Positions 44,260 through 54,281 are shown, counted from the stretch's first letter. The stretch is DNA of 64,000 nucleotides from Streptomyces sp. NBC_01267 (GCF_036241575.1 NZ_CP108455.1:5935001-5999000); one strand, 5' to 3'. Notes: generated by a model not told the origin, from the sequence alone. Program-made: numbers and translations.

Positions 44260-44435
44260 GCGCGCGATCCTGCCAGTTCACGCCCACCGAGGAACAGGGA
44301 TGAGGCGGGGCGGCTTCGGACCCGGGGCCCGGTCGGTGCGTATGCCGCCGGAATTATCAGGTCCGGATTGCGGCTGTCACTATGGAGTAACCGGACAGCA
44401 GACGATTGCTGCCGGAATGTGCCACGGAGGACAGA

Positions 44436-45122
44436 GTGACGTCGGGTCGAAGTGTCGGACAGATGATGTCGACGGATGTCGTGCGGGTGCAGCGTGGGAC
44501 GTTCCTCAAGGAGATCGCCCGACTGCTCGCGGAGCACCACATCTCGGCCGTCCCGGTCGTGGACGACGAGGACCGTCCGGTCGGAGTCGTGTCGGAGGCC
44601 GATCTGCTCCGCAAGCAGCTGGGGCTGACCGCACTGCTGCCCGCGTTCCGGCAGGAGGACGATCACCACCAGAAGACCGAGGCGACCACGGCCGAGGGGC
44701 TGATGACCAGCCCGGCGGTGGTCGCGCACCCGGACTGGACGATCGTCGAGGCGGGCTGGCTGATGCAGGCCCGGAGGGTCAAGCGGCTGCCGGTGGTCGA
44801 CGGTGGCGGGCGGCTGGTCGGAGTGATCAGCCGCAGCGATCTGCTGCACGTCTTCCTCCGTCGCGACCGCGCGATACAGGAGGAAGTACTCGAAGGCGTG
44901 CTGACCCGGACCCTGGGACTGTCCCCGTCGGCGATCACGGTCGATGTCGCCGACGGCCATGTCACGCTCAGCGGCGTCGTCGACCGCCGGAGCGTGATCC
45001 CGACGGCGGTCCGCCTCTGCCGCGGTGTCGACGGCGTGGTGGATGTCTCCGAGCGGCTGACGTACGACGTCGACGACAGCCGCGCGACCGACGACAGCCG
45101 GACCCCGCACGAACGCCCGTAG
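44436..45122 (+). CDS. CBS-domain and BON-domain protein
   Basis: The 228-residue cytoplasmic protein has two CBS motifs (about 1-60: QMMSTDVVRVQRGTFLKEIARLL; about 92-150: LMTSPAVVAHPDWTIVEAGWLM) that form an adenylate-binding Bateman module, followed by a BON domain (about 155-210: GVLTRTLGLSPSAITVDVADGHVTLSGVV). Such proteins sense energy state or bind membranes. The GTG follows GGAGG by five bases. Confidence 0.88.
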   Translation: MTSGRSVGQMMSTDVVRVQRGTFLKEIARLLAEHHISAVPVVDDEDRPVGVVSEADLLRKQLGLTALLPAFRQEDDHHQKTEATTAEGLMTSPAVVAHPDWTIVEAGWLMQARRVKRLPVVDGGGRLVGVISRSDLLHVFLRRDRAIQEEVLEGVLTRTLGLSPSAITVDVADGHVTLSGVVDRRSVIPTAVRLCRGVDGVVDVSERLTYDVDDSRATDDSRTPHERP

Positions 45123-45227
45123 CCGCGCTGTTCCACCGGGCCGCCGTGTCGCGGCCCTGCCGTGGCCGCGCCTGCCGCGTTCACGGCCGGGGCAGGAGCT
45201 TTCCCCGGTACCGCCTACCCTGGTGAC

Positions 45228-46730
45228 ATGACCGCGCAGGACGCCCTGAACCGAAGTTACGAGATCCGCACCTACGGCTGCCAGATGAATGTCCACGACA
45301 GCGAACGGCTGTCAGGACTTCTGGAGGACGCCGGGTACGTCCGCGCGCCGAAGGACGCGGACGGGGACGCCGATGTCGTCGTCTTCAACACGTGCGCGGT
45401 GCGGGAGAACGCAGACAACAAGCTGTACGGCAACCTCGGCCGGCTCGCCCCGATGAAGACCCAGCGGCCCGGCATGCAGATCGCGGTCGGTGGCTGCCTG
45501 GCCCAGAAGGACCGGGACACCATCGTCCGGCGGGCACCCTGGGTCGACGTCGTCTTCGGTACGCACAACATCGGCAAGCTGCCGGTACTGCTGGAGCGGG
45601 CCCGGATCCAGGGCGAGGCCCAGGTCGAGATCGCCGAATCCCTGGAGGCCTTCCCGTCCACGCTGCCCACCCGTCGCGAGAGCGCGTACGCCGCGTGGGT
45701 GTCGATCTCCGTCGGGTGCAACAACACCTGCACCTTCTGCATCGTCCCCGCCCTGCGCGGCAAGGAGAAGGACCGCAGGCCCGGCGACATCCTCGCCGAG
45801 ATCGAGGCACTGGTCGACGAGGGCGTCTCCGAGGTGACGCTGCTCGGACAGAACGTCAACGCCTACGGCTCGGACATCGGTGACCGCGAGGCGTTCTCCA
45901 AGCTGCTGCGCGCCTGCGGGAAGATCGAGGGCCTCGAACGGGTCCGCTTCACCTCGCCGCACCCGCGTGACTTCACGGACGACGTGATCGCGGCCATGGC
46001 CGAGACGCCGAACGTGATGCCGCAGCTCCACATGCCGATGCAGTCCGGCTCGGACACGGTCCTGAAGGCGATGCGCCGTTCCTACCGGCAGGAGCGCTTC
46101 CTCGGGATCATCGACAAGGTGCGTGCCTCGATTCCGCACGCCGCGATCTCCACCGACATCATCGTGGGCTTCCCCGGCGAGACCGAGGAGGACTTCCAGC
46201 AGACCCTGCACGCGGTCCGCGAGGCGCGCTTCGCGCAGGCCTTCACCTTCCAGTACTCCAAGCGTCCGGGCACCCCGGCCGCCACCATGGACGGCCAGGT
46301 CCCCAAGGAGGTCGTGCAGGAGCGCTACATGCGGCTGTCGGCCCTCCAGGAGGAGATCTCCTGGGCGGAGAACAAGAAGCAGGTCGGCCGCACGCTGGAC
46401 GTCATGGTCGCCGAGGGCGAAGGGCGCAAGGACGGCGCGACGCACCGGCTGTCCGGACGGGCGCCCGACAGCCGACTGGTCCACTTCACCAAGCCGGACG
46501 CCGAGGTGCGGCCCGGTGACGTGGTGACGGTGGAGATCACGTACGCGGCCCCGCACCATCTGCTGGCCGAAGGGCCGACCACGACGGTGCGGCGCACCCG
46601 CTCCGGGGACGCCTGGGAGAAGCGGACCGCCGCCGCGTCGGCGAAGCCCGCGGGTGTGATGCTCGGGCTGCCCGGCATCGGCGCACCGGCACCGCAGCCG
46701 GCCGCGACCGGGGGCTGTGGCTGCGACTGA
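45228..46730 (+). CDS. miaB: tRNA-2-methylthio-N6-dimethylallyladenosine synthase MiaB
   Basis: The 500-residue radical-SAM enzyme adds the methylthio group to i6A37 of tRNAs reading UNN codons. It has the N-terminal UPF0004 cysteines ([26 protein letters not shown]), radical-SAM motif CNNTCTFC starting at C164, and a TRAM domain from about residue 370. The C-terminal tail ends in GGCGCD, a Cys-containing motif seen in other actinomycetes. A TACCCT hexamer ends six bases before the ATG and there is no ribosome binding site, suggesting a leaderless mRNA. The i6A donor gene miaA lies 1.7 kb downstream. Confidence 0.95.
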   Translation: MTAQDALNRSYEIRTYGCQMNVHDSERLSGLLEDAGYVRAPKDADGDADVVVFNTCAVRENADNKLYGNLGRLAPMKTQRPGMQIAVGGCLAQKDRDTIVRRAPWVDVVFGTHNIGKLPVLLERARIQGEAQVEIAESLEAFPSTLPTRRESAYAAWVSISVGCNNTCTFCIVPALRGKEKDRRPGDILAEIEALVDEGVSEVTLLGQNVNAYGSDIGDREAFSKLLRACGKIEGLERVRFTSPHPRDFTDDVIAAMAETPNVMPQLHMPMQSGSDTVLKAMRRSYRQERFLGIIDKVRASIPHAAISTDIIVGFPGETEEDFQQTLHAVREARFAQAFTFQYSKRPGTPAATMDGQVPKEVVQERYMRLSALQEEISWAENKKQVGRTLDVMVAEGEGRKDGATHRLSGRAPDSRLVHFTKPDAEVRPGDVVTVEITYAAPHHLLAEGPTTTVRRTRSGDAWEKRTAAASAKPAGVMLGLPGIGAPAPQPAATGGCGCD

Positions 46731-46896
46731 GGCCCGGTCGCGGACGGGCGGCGGTCCTCGCGGCGTGAGCCGCGCGGCCTCGCGTCGTCCGGTGTGCGCA
46801 CCGTGACTCCGCCGTCTCCCGGGGTGCCATCCGGCCGGGCACGCGCCCGGTACAGCCCCTGTGGGCGGGTTGCCGCGGGTCGCTAGGCTGCGGGGC

Positions 46897-47607
46897 ATGC
46901 TCGTAGCCGCCGCTGTCTGTCCCTGCCCACCGCTGCTCGTGCCCGAGGTGGCCGCCGGTGCGGCGCCCGAGCTCGACGGCGCGCGGGCCGCCTGCCTCGA
47001 CGCGGTCCGGAGGCTCGCCGCGGCCCGGCCCGACCTGCTGATCGCCGTGGGCCCCACCGACGACCCCGGTCAGGGGCCCTATCCGCAGGGGGCCACCGGC
47101 TCCTTCAGAGGCTTCGGCGTGGACCTGGGAGTACGGCTGGGGGCCTCGGACACCGAGCCCGGACAGGAGCTTCCGCCGTCGTTGTCCGTGGCCGCGTGGC
47201 TGCTCGCCCGTGCCGAGTGGACGGCGGCGCCGGTGGAGGCGCTGGGCGTGACCGAAACACTCGCGACCGACCGTTGTCTGGCCGCCGGCCGGCAGCTCGC
47301 CGCTCGCGCCGAACGGGTCGCGCTCCTGGTGATGGGTGACGGCAGTGCCTGCCGCACACTGAAGGCCCCCGGCTACCTCGACGACCGCGCCACCGGGTTC
47401 GACGCGGACACCGCGCGGGCGCTGGGCGCGGCGGACACGGCCGCGCTGAAGACGCTGGACGCCACTCTCGCGTACGAGCTGAAGGCCGCGGGCCGCGCCC
47501 CCTGGCAGGTACTGGCAGGCGCCGCCGAGGGCACGGAACCGGGTGGACAACTGCTGTACGACGACGCCCCCTACGGCGTCGGGTACTCCGTCGCCGCCTG
47601 GGCCTAG
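46897..47607 (+). CDS. Class III extradiol dioxygenase LigB-like protein
   Basis: The 236-residue protein begins MLVAAAVCPCPPLLVPEV and resembles the LigB-like/MEMO fold of class III extradiol dioxygenases, but the usual metal-binding His residues are not evident; catalysis is doubtful. A TAGGCT hexamer ends seven bases before the ATG, suggesting a leaderless transcript. It is conserved between miaB and miaA in Streptomyces (from memory). Function unknown. Confidence 0.75.
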   Translation: MLVAAAVCPCPPLLVPEVAAGAAPELDGARAACLDAVRRLAAARPDLLIAVGPTDDPGQGPYPQGATGSFRGFGVDLGVRLGASDTEPGQELPPSLSVAAWLLARAEWTAAPVEALGVTETLATDRCLAAGRQLAARAERVALLVMGDGSACRTLKAPGYLDDRATGFDADTARALGAADTAALKTLDATLAYELKAAGRAPWQVLAGAAEGTEPGGQLLYDDAPYGVGYSVAAWA

Positions 47608-47619
47608 CCCCCGGTCCGG

Positions 47620-47692
47620 GCGGACGGACACACGCGGCGGACGGACACAGCGGCGGGCGGACACATGCGGCGGGCGGACACATGCGGCGGGC
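47620..47692 (+). repeat. About 17-bp tandem repeats after the LigB-like gene
   Basis: Two identical units cggcgggcggacacatg (47651-47667, 47668-47684) follow two eroded copies of the same theme from about 47621. The last copy runs into the left arm of a large hairpin. No ORF is supported here. Confidence 0.8.
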
Positions 47693-47730
47693 GGCCGTGG
47701 AGCGCTGTGCTCCACGGCCGCCCGCCGCAT
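47682..47730. terminator. Large convergent hairpin
   Basis: A perfect 22-bp stem (47682-47703 with 47709-47730) closes on five bases. It lies between two convergent genes, seven bases from the minus-strand stop, and probably terminates both despite lacking a T tract. Confidence 0.85.
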
Positions 47731-47736
47731 CTCCGT

Positions 47737-47979
47737 TCAGGAGGCAGGAGGCGGCGTGGGGCCGCCGTCGTCCTTGTGCGAGAGGCGGTCCAGGGCCTCC
47801 TTGGCCTTGCCCGTGCCCGACTCGATCTTGTCGCTGTACTTGCCCTTGGTCTTGGAGTCGACCGTCTGAGCGGCCTTGTCCAGCCCCTGCCCGATCTTGT
47901 CCCCGTGCTGCTGCGCGAGGTCCGAGACCTTGTCCTTGGCGGGCGCGAGTTTGGCTTTCAGGTTGTCCAGGAATCCCAT
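47737..47979 (-). CDS. MT0933-like antitoxin-family small protein
   Basis: The 80-residue protein (MGFLDNLKAKLAPAKDKVSDLAQQHGDKIGQGLDKAAQ) matches the MT0933/Rv0909 antitoxin family: amphipathic, Lys- and Ala-rich, disordered at its C-terminus. No recognisable toxin gene is adjacent, so a toxin-antitoxin role is doubtful. It shares the strand with the small gene 29 bp upstream. The ATG is preceded by gggaag. Confidence 0.8.
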   Translation of the reverse strand: MGFLDNLKAKLAPAKDKVSDLAQQHGDKIGQGLDKAAQTVDSKTKGKYSDKIESGTGKAKEALDRLSHKDDGGPTPPPAS

Positions 47980-48008
47980 GGTGGGCCTACTTCCCTCTTG
48001 TGGGCGAC

Positions 48009-48248
48009 CTACTTGCGAACGCCCTCACCGGCTTCGTTGTCGGCTGCCGCAGCGGCAGACTGCTGCCGGGGAATCTCGACCTCCCCGGCAGAGCGGACCG
48101 CGGCGCCCTCCGCCGGTTCACCCACCTGAGGCTCCCCGGTCTCGCCCTCCGGCGTGGGCTCCGCCGTCGGGGCAATGGCCTCAGTCTCCCCGGCAAGCTC
48201 CTCGGCAGCGACTTTCGACTTTCGGCGAAACACTGAAAAAATACCCAT
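48009..48248 (-). CDS. Small acidic protein of unknown function
   Basis: The 79-residue product starts MGIFSVFRRKSK, a hydrophobic-basic head, followed by an acidic Glu/Pro/Ala-rich tail that ends with GEVEIPRQQSAAAAADNEAGEGVRK. GGAG lies five bases before the ATG at 48248; GTG 48254 is an alternative. It is upstream of the MT0933-like gene on the same strand. It lacks any known domain. Confidence 0.7.
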   Translation of the reverse strand: MGIFSVFRRKSKVAAEELAGETEAIAPTAEPTPEGETGEPQVGEPAEGAAVRSAGEVEIPRQQSAAAAADNEAGEGVRK

Positions 48249-48450
48249 ATTCACTCCATAACGTACTCGTCTGAGCGGTATTCCGCGCCGTCCGGAGCGC
48301 CTGAGTGCGCCGCCCGGGGCGCCGGTCCGCGAACCGGCAGTCGGAACCTCGGAACCGGAACCGGAACCTCGCAACAGGAAACGAACCCGGCCAGCCGTCT
48401 GTCACGTAACTCATTCGGGGACAGGGCCGGGGGTTTGCGAGACTGAGGGG

Positions 48451-49389
48451 GTGAGAAGTGCAGCTCCCGCAGCGCGGGTCATCGCCGTCGTCGGTCCCAC
48501 CGCGGCCGGAAAGTCCGACCTGGGCGTCTTTCTCGCCCGGCATTTCGACGGCGAGGTCGTCAACGCCGACTCCATGCAGCTCTACCGGGGGATGGATATC
48601 GGGACAGCCAAACTGACGCTGGAAGAGCGCGGCGGCGTCCCGCACCACCTCCTCGACATCTGGAGCGTGACCGAGGCGGCCAGCGTCGCCGAGTACCAGC
48701 GGCTGGCCCGCGCGGAGATCGACCGGCTCCTCGCCGCGGGCCGCACCCCGGTTCTGGTGGGTGGCTCCGGGCTGTATGTCCGAGGGGCCATCGACGCCCT
48801 GGAGTTCCCCGGCACCGACCCGGACGTACGGGCGCGGCTGGAGGCGGAACTGGAGCAGCACGGACCTGGCGCGCTGCACGTCCGGCTGGCCGCCGCCGAC
48901 CCGGAGGCCGCCGTGGCGATCCTGCCGAGCAACGGCCGCCGTATCGTCCGGGCGCTGGAAGTGATCGAGATCACCGGCAAGCCCTTCACCGCCAACCTTC
49001 CCGGACCCGATCCGGTCTACGACACCGTGCAGATCGGCGTCGATGTCGCCCGTCCGGAGCTGGACGAGCGCATCGCCCTGCGCGTCGACCGGATGTGGGA
49101 GGCCGGGCTGGTGGACGAGGTGCGCACGCTGGAGGCTCAGGGCCTCCGTACGGGGCGTACGGCGTCGCGCGCGCTCGGGTACCAGCAGGTGCTCGCGGCC
49201 CTCGCGGGGGAGTGCACCGAGGAGGAAGCGCGCACCGAGACCGTACGCGCCACCAAGCGCTTCGCGCGCCGTCAGGATTCATGGTTCCGCCGTGATCCAC
49301 GGGTGCAGTGGCTCAGCGGGGCCGCCGCGGACCGCTCGGAACTTCCGCGGCGCGCCCTGGCGTTGGTCGAACGGGCGGTCACAGCCTGA
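48451..49389 (+). CDS. miaA: tRNA dimethylallyltransferase MiaA
   Basis: The 312-residue enzyme transfers a dimethylallyl group to A37 of tRNAs for UNN codons. It has the P-loop GPTAAGKS (residues about 14-21), the DSMQLYRGMDIGTAK motif, and the C-terminal SRALGYQQV and TKRFARRQDSWFRRD segments. GAGACT ends six bases before the GTG. The last 17 bp overlap a direct repeat that marks the left end of a genomic island, and the reading frame is preserved. MiaA acts before MiaB and, in Streptomyces, affects the bldA leucyl-tRNA. Confidence 0.95.
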   Translation: MRSAAPAARVIAVVGPTAAGKSDLGVFLARHFDGEVVNADSMQLYRGMDIGTAKLTLEERGGVPHHLLDIWSVTEAASVAEYQRLARAEIDRLLAAGRTPVLVGGSGLYVRGAIDALEFPGTDPDVRARLEAELEQHGPGALHVRLAAADPEAAVAILPSNGRRIVRALEVIEITGKPFTANLPGPDPVYDTVQIGVDVARPELDERIALRVDRMWEAGLVDEVRTLEAQGLRTGRTASRALGYQQVLAALAGECTEEEARTETVRATKRFARRQDSWFRRDPRVQWLSGAAADRSELPRRALALVERAVTA

Positions 49390-49397
49390 TCACGTGA
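49381..49397 (+). repeat. Left 17-bp attachment-like direct repeat (attL)
   Basis: ACAGCCTGATCACGTGA, with the miaA stop codon at its seventh to ninth base, is identical to 55745-55761. It contains the palindromes TGATCA and TCACGTGA. The flanks differ immediately on both sides. Confidence 0.85.
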
Positions 49398-49477
49398 CGA
49401 GAGATCGATTGCGTAGCGGGAAGCACTCCCTGGGCTTTATCGAAGCAGGCCAGAGAGTGTTTCTGACGGGAGAGCTG

Positions 49478-49775
49478 CTGTGATGCCTGCGGGTAGGGCA
49501 GCGGGCCAGCCTGCTGATTCCTTCGGAAATCTTCGTGCCGTTGGGGACGTTCGCCTGCGCTATCAATGCCGGGGGCGTGGCGCCGCGGGTGAACGTGCAG
49601 AACGGGTAGAGCTTCAGGACTGCGTCCGCGTCGGTGTCCCTGACGAGCTTCGCGACCTGGGCGCAATAGCCGCCGATCAAGCATCTCGAGCGTTCTGATC
49701 GTTCGGGTTCCTCCTGTCCTGGGCCGTCTTCGCCGCCGTCCTGCTCGTCTTGCATTCCGGGGTCGTGGCGGAAGG
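49478..49775 (-). other. Possible gene remnant in island left arm
   Basis: The 499-bp stretch from 49390 to 49888 has no confident gene. On the minus strand a segment reading LIGGYCAQVAKLVRDTDADAV, then NVPNGTKISEG, looks more protein-like than noise, but it lacks a start with a ribosome binding site and its ends are eroded. It may be a decayed element gene. A hairpin with arms GAAGCACTC and GAGTGTTTC lies at 49420-49463. Confidence 0.3.
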
Positions 49776-49888
49776 CCGCCATGTCGCACGTCCGCCGGGC
49801 ACTGGTCATTGCTGCGTGTCTGTTCCTGCTGCGAGGTTTCCAGGACGGGCCCGCGACCGAGCCCGGTAACGGAACCCGAAGGAGCGAT

Positions 49889-52800
49889 ATGAGACGACGG
49901 CGACCCCGCTCACTCATCATCATCGGCACCGCGGTGATGGCCGCTGCGGCCCTCGGCATCGGGCAGCCGACCATCGCCGCCGCGGCACCGCACGGTCCAG
50001 GTGCCGACGGTCCGGCGACCAGCGGCCCTCGGGTGCCCTTCTCCGCGGCGTCGCCCGCTGACAGCGATCTGTATCAGCCACCCACGGACGACAAGGGTTT
50101 CAAGCCGCTGGATGCCACGGCGCCCGCCGGCCGGAGTTCGGAGAAGCTCGGCGCCCACGACACCCAGGTGCTGCAGCAGGCGCAGGCCACCAAGGCCAAG
50201 ACCGTGACGGTGATGCTGCTCGCGGACTCCGGCAACACCAAGGAGGTGTCCGCCGCCGTCGCCAAAGCCGGCGGGACAGTCGGCAAGGTCCAGCCGGAGA
50301 TCGGCTACGTCCGGGCCACCGTTCCGACCGGCAAGGTACAGAGTTTGGCTGCGCTCCCGGTGGTGAAGGCCATCGATCTCGACAAGACCTACCGCGTGCC
50401 GAGCCCGCAATTGGGCAACGCCGTAAGCCCGGTCGATGCCAAGGCCGGCGCCGCTCACCCGGCGGCGCCGAACGCGACCACCCCTGCCGACAATCCGTAC
50501 CTGCCGGTCAACGACATCGGGGCCACCGATTTTGTCGCGGCAAACCATAAGTCGGATGGACGCGGCATCACCGTCGGGGTGCTCGACACCGGCGTCGACC
50601 TCGATCACGCAGCCCTTCAGAAGACCAGCGACGGTCGGCCGAAGGTGGTCGACTGGGTGACGGCCACCGATCCGGTGACGGATGGCGACGGAACCTGGGT
50701 GCAGATGAGCAAGGCGGTGACGGGCCCCCGGTTCGACTACGCCGGGGCCACCTGGACGGCCCCGGAAGGAAAGTTCCAACTCGGCCTGTTCTACGAGATG
50801 GCCACCACCCAGAGTGATTTCGGTGGCGACCTCAACAACAACGGCAGTACCAACGACCGGTTCGGCGTGCTGTACGACCCGCAGACCCACCAGGTGTGGG
50901 TGGACTCCGACGGCGACCACGACTTCACCGATACGCCGGCGATGTCGCCCTACGGCCGGCAACGGCAGATCGGCCATTTCGGCACCGAGGATCCGCAGAC
51001 CGCCGTCACCGAACGGATTCCGTTCGTCGTGGAATACCGCGACAACGTCGACCTGTCGCCACTGGGCGGCAGCAACGTCGGCAAGGTGATGAACTATGTG
51101 AACATCGGGTTGCCGTCGGGGGCGCACGGTTCGCACGTCGCCGGGATCATCGCCGGTACATCTCTGCTCGGCGGCGCGATGCACGGTGTGGCTCCCGGCG
51201 CGCAGATCGTCTCGTCCCGGGCCTGCACCTGGGGCGGCGGCTGCACCGAGGCGGCCCTCACCGAAGGGATGATCGACCTGGTCGTCAATCGCGGCGTCGA
51301 CGTGGTGAACCTCTCGGTCGGCGGGTTGCCGGCGCTCAACGACGGATCCGACGTGATATCCCAGCTGTACAACAAGCTGACCAGCCGCTTCGGCGTGCAG
51401 ATCGTGGTGGCGGCCGGTAACGAGGGCGCGGGCACCAATACCGTTGGCTCCCCGTCCGTCTCCTCCTCGGTGCTGGCTGTTGCGGCGTCGGTGAGCAAGA
51501 AGACCTGGTGGGCCGACTACGGTTCCGCGGTCGATGCACCGCAAGGTCTGTTCGGGTTCTCCTCGCACGGCCCGTCCGAGGACGGCGCGCTCGCACCCGC
51601 GGTCAGCGCCCCGGGAGCGGCGGTCTCCTCGATCCCCGGCTGGCTGGAAGGGCAGGCCGTGCCGGAGGCGGGCTACTCCCTGCCGGTCGGCTACAGCATG
51701 ATGAACGGCACCTCGATGGCAGCACCTCAGGTGACGGGGGCCGCGGCCCTGCTGTTGTCGGCGGCGAAGTCCCGGAACGTCGAAGCCGGTCCGACGGCGC
51801 TCCGCTCCGTGCTCACCGGAACGGCGACGCCGATCGACGGTGTGCCGACCACTGCCCAGGGTGCCGGACTGGTCAACATTCCGGCAGCCTGGAAGATGCT
51901 TTCGAAGGGCGTGCGGACCAACAACTTCGACGTCTCCGCCCCGGTGTGCACGGCGCTGTCAGGCAATCTGGCCACGCCGAACAGGGGCGCCGGGATCTAC
52001 AACCGGTGCCTGCCCGGGTCGGGTGGCCAGCCGGTCGGGACCGACAAGTCGTACCGGGTGACGGTGACGAGGACCAACGGGAAGGCAGGGCACACCACGA
52101 GCCGGATCGGCTGGGTCGGCAACGACGGCACGTTCCGGGCACCGAAGACCCTGTCGTCGACTCTCGGCGCCTCGAACACGGTGACGGTGACCGCCACTCC
52201 GAAGACGACCGGCGTGCACAGCGCGATCATGACCATCGATGATCCGACCACGACCGGCATCGACCGGTTCGTAGCGGTGACGGTCTTGGCGGCGAAACCG
52301 CTGAGCGGCCCGACGTACCAGGTCAGGAAGGCCGGAACCTTGGGCCGCACCGGAACGACCTCGTTCCTGGTTGCGGTGCCGGAAGGTGTCGAGGCCCTGC
52401 AACTGAACCTGGCGGGACAGGCCGAGGGCAGCCAGATGCGAGTCCTGCCCGTCGATCCCGACGGGATCCCGGCCGACTCCAACGCCAGCGATCACTGCTA
52501 CACCGGCTACCCCGACCCGGCCGGATGCGATCCGAAGTCCAGGGCCGTGCTGCGACCGAAGGCGGGCATCTGGGAGTTCGTGGTCGAAGCGCGACGGACC
52601 TCGAGCGTTGCTCACAATCCCTTTACGGCAACGGTCGCCCTGCAGGGAATGTCGTTCGCGCCTGACGTGACGACCCTGCAGTCGGCCACCGTGCACCAGA
52701 AGGAGTCGGTCCAGTTCACCGGGACGAACACTTGGGGCACGGCGAAGCTCCACGCCACTGACGGTGAGCTCGGGTTCGTCAGGAACCTGTTCTCCACCGT

Positions 52801-54256
52801 CGCCAACGGACAGCTCACGTCGAATCGTGTCGACGTGCCGCGGCAGTCGACGCGACTGGACGTGGCGCTGACGTCCCGCGCCGACGATGCCGATCTCGAC
52901 ATGTACATCGTCGGTGCCCGCGGCATCGTGGGCACCAGCATGAACATCGGGCCCGGTGTCGAGCGGATCGTCCTGGACGATCCGGCGCCCGGCACCTACT
53001 TCGTGGTGGTGACCGGCGCCGACGTCCCATCAGGGCCGGCGACCTTCGACTATCACGAGGAGATGTTCTCCCGCGGTATCGGCACCATAGCTGCCACGTC
53101 CGACAAGGCGTCCCTGCTGAGGCCGGGGCAGTCGATGCCGGTGGCCGCCGGCATCGACCTGAGCGCGGTCACCCAGACGACCGAGCCCGTCATCGGCCGG
53201 GTCCGAGTTGCGAACGCCGACGGCACGATCGTGGGTGCTGCGACGGTCCGGATCAACAGCGTTGTCGCGCCGAAGATGGAGGCGCTGAAGTGGGAAAAGC
53301 CTTTCGTCGGCGCGAAACTCACCAACAACGGCACGGTCGCCGGCGATCGGCAGGTCAACGCGAAGATGACGCCAACCACCTGGACCAAGGACGCGGGTTT
53401 CACCGACTTGAACCTCGGCACGGGGGCGTACGGCTCAGCGCTGGACATGAACGAGCGGCAGGAAGCGGCCGGGATGCTCCACTACAAGGATGGGAGCGAC
53501 CGTCCAGCAACGTGGGCAGCCGACGGCAATGTGACTGATCTCGGGCTGCCGGAGTGGCGGGAGAAGGCGTACAGCAGCGGATATGCCACCGGCATCAGCG
53601 ACGGAGGCACCGTCGTCGGGTTCGCGAGCCTTGAGTATCAGGATGAGAACAGTCAGGGACACACCTACGTCGACCCGTTCAGCTGGACCAAGACCGGCGG
53701 ATTCACCAAACTGGCTCAGCTGTCGGCCAACACCACGGAAACCCAGCCGAGGGCGATCAACGCCCAAGGGGTTGCGGTCGGGTCGTCGCTCACCACCGAA
53801 GGTGCGCAACGGGCCGTCAGCTGGAATACCTCGACCGGCAGGGTCACGAATCTCGGTACCCTTTCGGGGCAGTCCAATTCGGTGGCCCTCGGGGTCAACG
53901 CGGCCGGCTCGGTGGTCGGCGCCAGCGGGGACGACGCGTTCGTCTGGACGCCGTCGGCCGGCATGAAACGCCTGCCGGACTACGGATTCAACGCCACGGC
54001 GGAGAAGATCACCAGCGACGGCTGGATCCTCGGTACGGTGGAGCTGCAGCCCGATTTCGAGGTCGCGGCACTGTGGGATCCGCAGGGTCGGCTGTGGGAT
54101 CTGTCGTCGATGATTCCCGGCAATGACTGGTTCCTGCCGACCTATTCCTTTGGCATCAACGACCAGCACGATCTGATGATCTACGGCGAGGGCGGGCCCA
54201 AGGGCTCGTCGTCGAGCACCGTTCTGCTGCACATTCCGGATCTGATCGCCAAATAG
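49889..54256 (+). CDS. Secreted S8 (subtilisin-like) protease with HAF-repeat C-terminus
   Basis: The 1455-residue exported protease has a Sec signal (MRRRRPRSLIIIGTAVMAAAA, cleavage near AAAA-P), an I9-like propeptide region (about 60-180), and a subtilase domain split by an insertion of about 120 residues. The triad is D233 (GVLDTGVD), H413 (GAHGSHVAG) and S609 (NGTSMAAP). After it come beta-sandwich regions (about 700-1100) and, from about 1130, HAF-type repeats (TWTKDAGFTDLNLG, TWAADGNVTDLGLP, SWTKTGGFTKL, VWTPSAGMKRLP) that may form a propeller. The ATG has AAGGAG four bases upstream. It is the main cargo of the island; its substrate is unknown. Confidence 0.92.
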   Translation: MRRRRPRSLIIIGTAVMAAAALGIGQPTIAAAAPHGPGADGPATSGPRVPFSAASPADSDLYQPPTDDKGFKPLDATAPAGRSSEKLGAHDTQVLQQAQATKAKTVTVMLLADSGNTKEVSAAVAKAGGTVGKVQPEIGYVRATVPTGKVQSLAALPVVKAIDLDKTYRVPSPQLGNAVSPVDAKAGAAHPAAPNATTPADNPYLPVNDIGATDFVAANHKSDGRGITVGVLDTGVDLDHAALQKTSDGRPKVVDWVTATDPVTDGDGTWVQMSKAVTGPRFDYAGATWTAPEGKFQLGLFYEMATTQSDFGGDLNNNGSTNDRFGVLYDPQTHQVWVDSDGDHDFTDTPAMSPYGRQRQIGHFGTEDPQTAVTERIPFVVEYRDNVDLSPLGGSNVGKVMNYVNIGLPSGAHGSHVAGIIAGTSLLGGAMHGVAPGAQIVSSRACTWGGGCTEAALTEGMIDLVVNRGVDVVNLSVGGLPALNDGSDVISQLYNKLTSRFGVQIVVAAGNEGAGTNTVGSPSVSSSVLAVAASVSKKTWWADYGSAVDAPQGLFGFSSHGPSEDGALAPAVSAPGAAVSSIPGWLEGQAVPEAGYSLPVGYSMMNGTSMAAPQVTGAAALLLSAAKSRNVEAGPTALRSVLTGTATPIDGVPTTAQGAGLVNIPAAWKMLSKGVRTNNFDVSAPVCTALSGNLATPNRGAGIYNRCLPGSGGQPVGTDKSYRVTVTRTNGKAGHTTSRIGWVGNDGTFRAPKTLSSTLGASNTVTVTATPKTTGVHSAIMTIDDPTTTGIDRFVAVTVLAAKPLSGPTYQVRKAGTLGRTGTTSFLVAVPEGVEALQLNLAGQAEGSQMRVLPVDPDGIPADSNASDHCYTGYPDPAGCDPKSRAVLRPKAGIWEFVVEARRTSSVAHNPFTATVALQGMSFAPDVTTLQSATVHQKESVQFTGTNTWGTAKLHATDGELGFVRNLFSTVANGQLTSNRVDVPRQSTRLDVALTSRADDADLDMYIVGARGIVGTSMNIGPGVERIVLDDPAPGTYFVVVTGADVPSGPATFDYHEEMFSRGIGTIAATSDKASLLRPGQSMPVAAGIDLSAVTQTTEPVIGRVRVANADGTIVGAATVRINSVVAPKMEALKWEKPFVGAKLTNNGTVAGDRQVNAKMTPTTWTKDAGFTDLNLGTGAYGSALDMNERQEAAGMLHYKDGSDRPATWAADGNVTDLGLPEWREKAYSSGYATGISDGGTVVGFASLEYQDENSQGHTYVDPFSWTKTGGFTKLAQLSANTTETQPRAINAQGVAVGSSLTTEGAQRAVSWNTSTGRVTNLGTLSGQSNSVALGVNAAGSVVGASGDDAFVWTPSAGMKRLPDYGFNATAEKITSDGWILGTVELQPDFEVAALWDPQGRLWDLSSMIPGNDWFLPTYSFGINDQHDLMIYGEGGPKGSSSSTVLLHIPDLIAK

Positions 54257-54281
54257 ATCCGAACAGCTCTTCTGCACCAAC

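Noticed and set aside
47620..47692. Tandem 17-bp repeats as a possible CRISPR remnant
   Set aside because: Units are directly abutting without spacers, and no cas genes are present.
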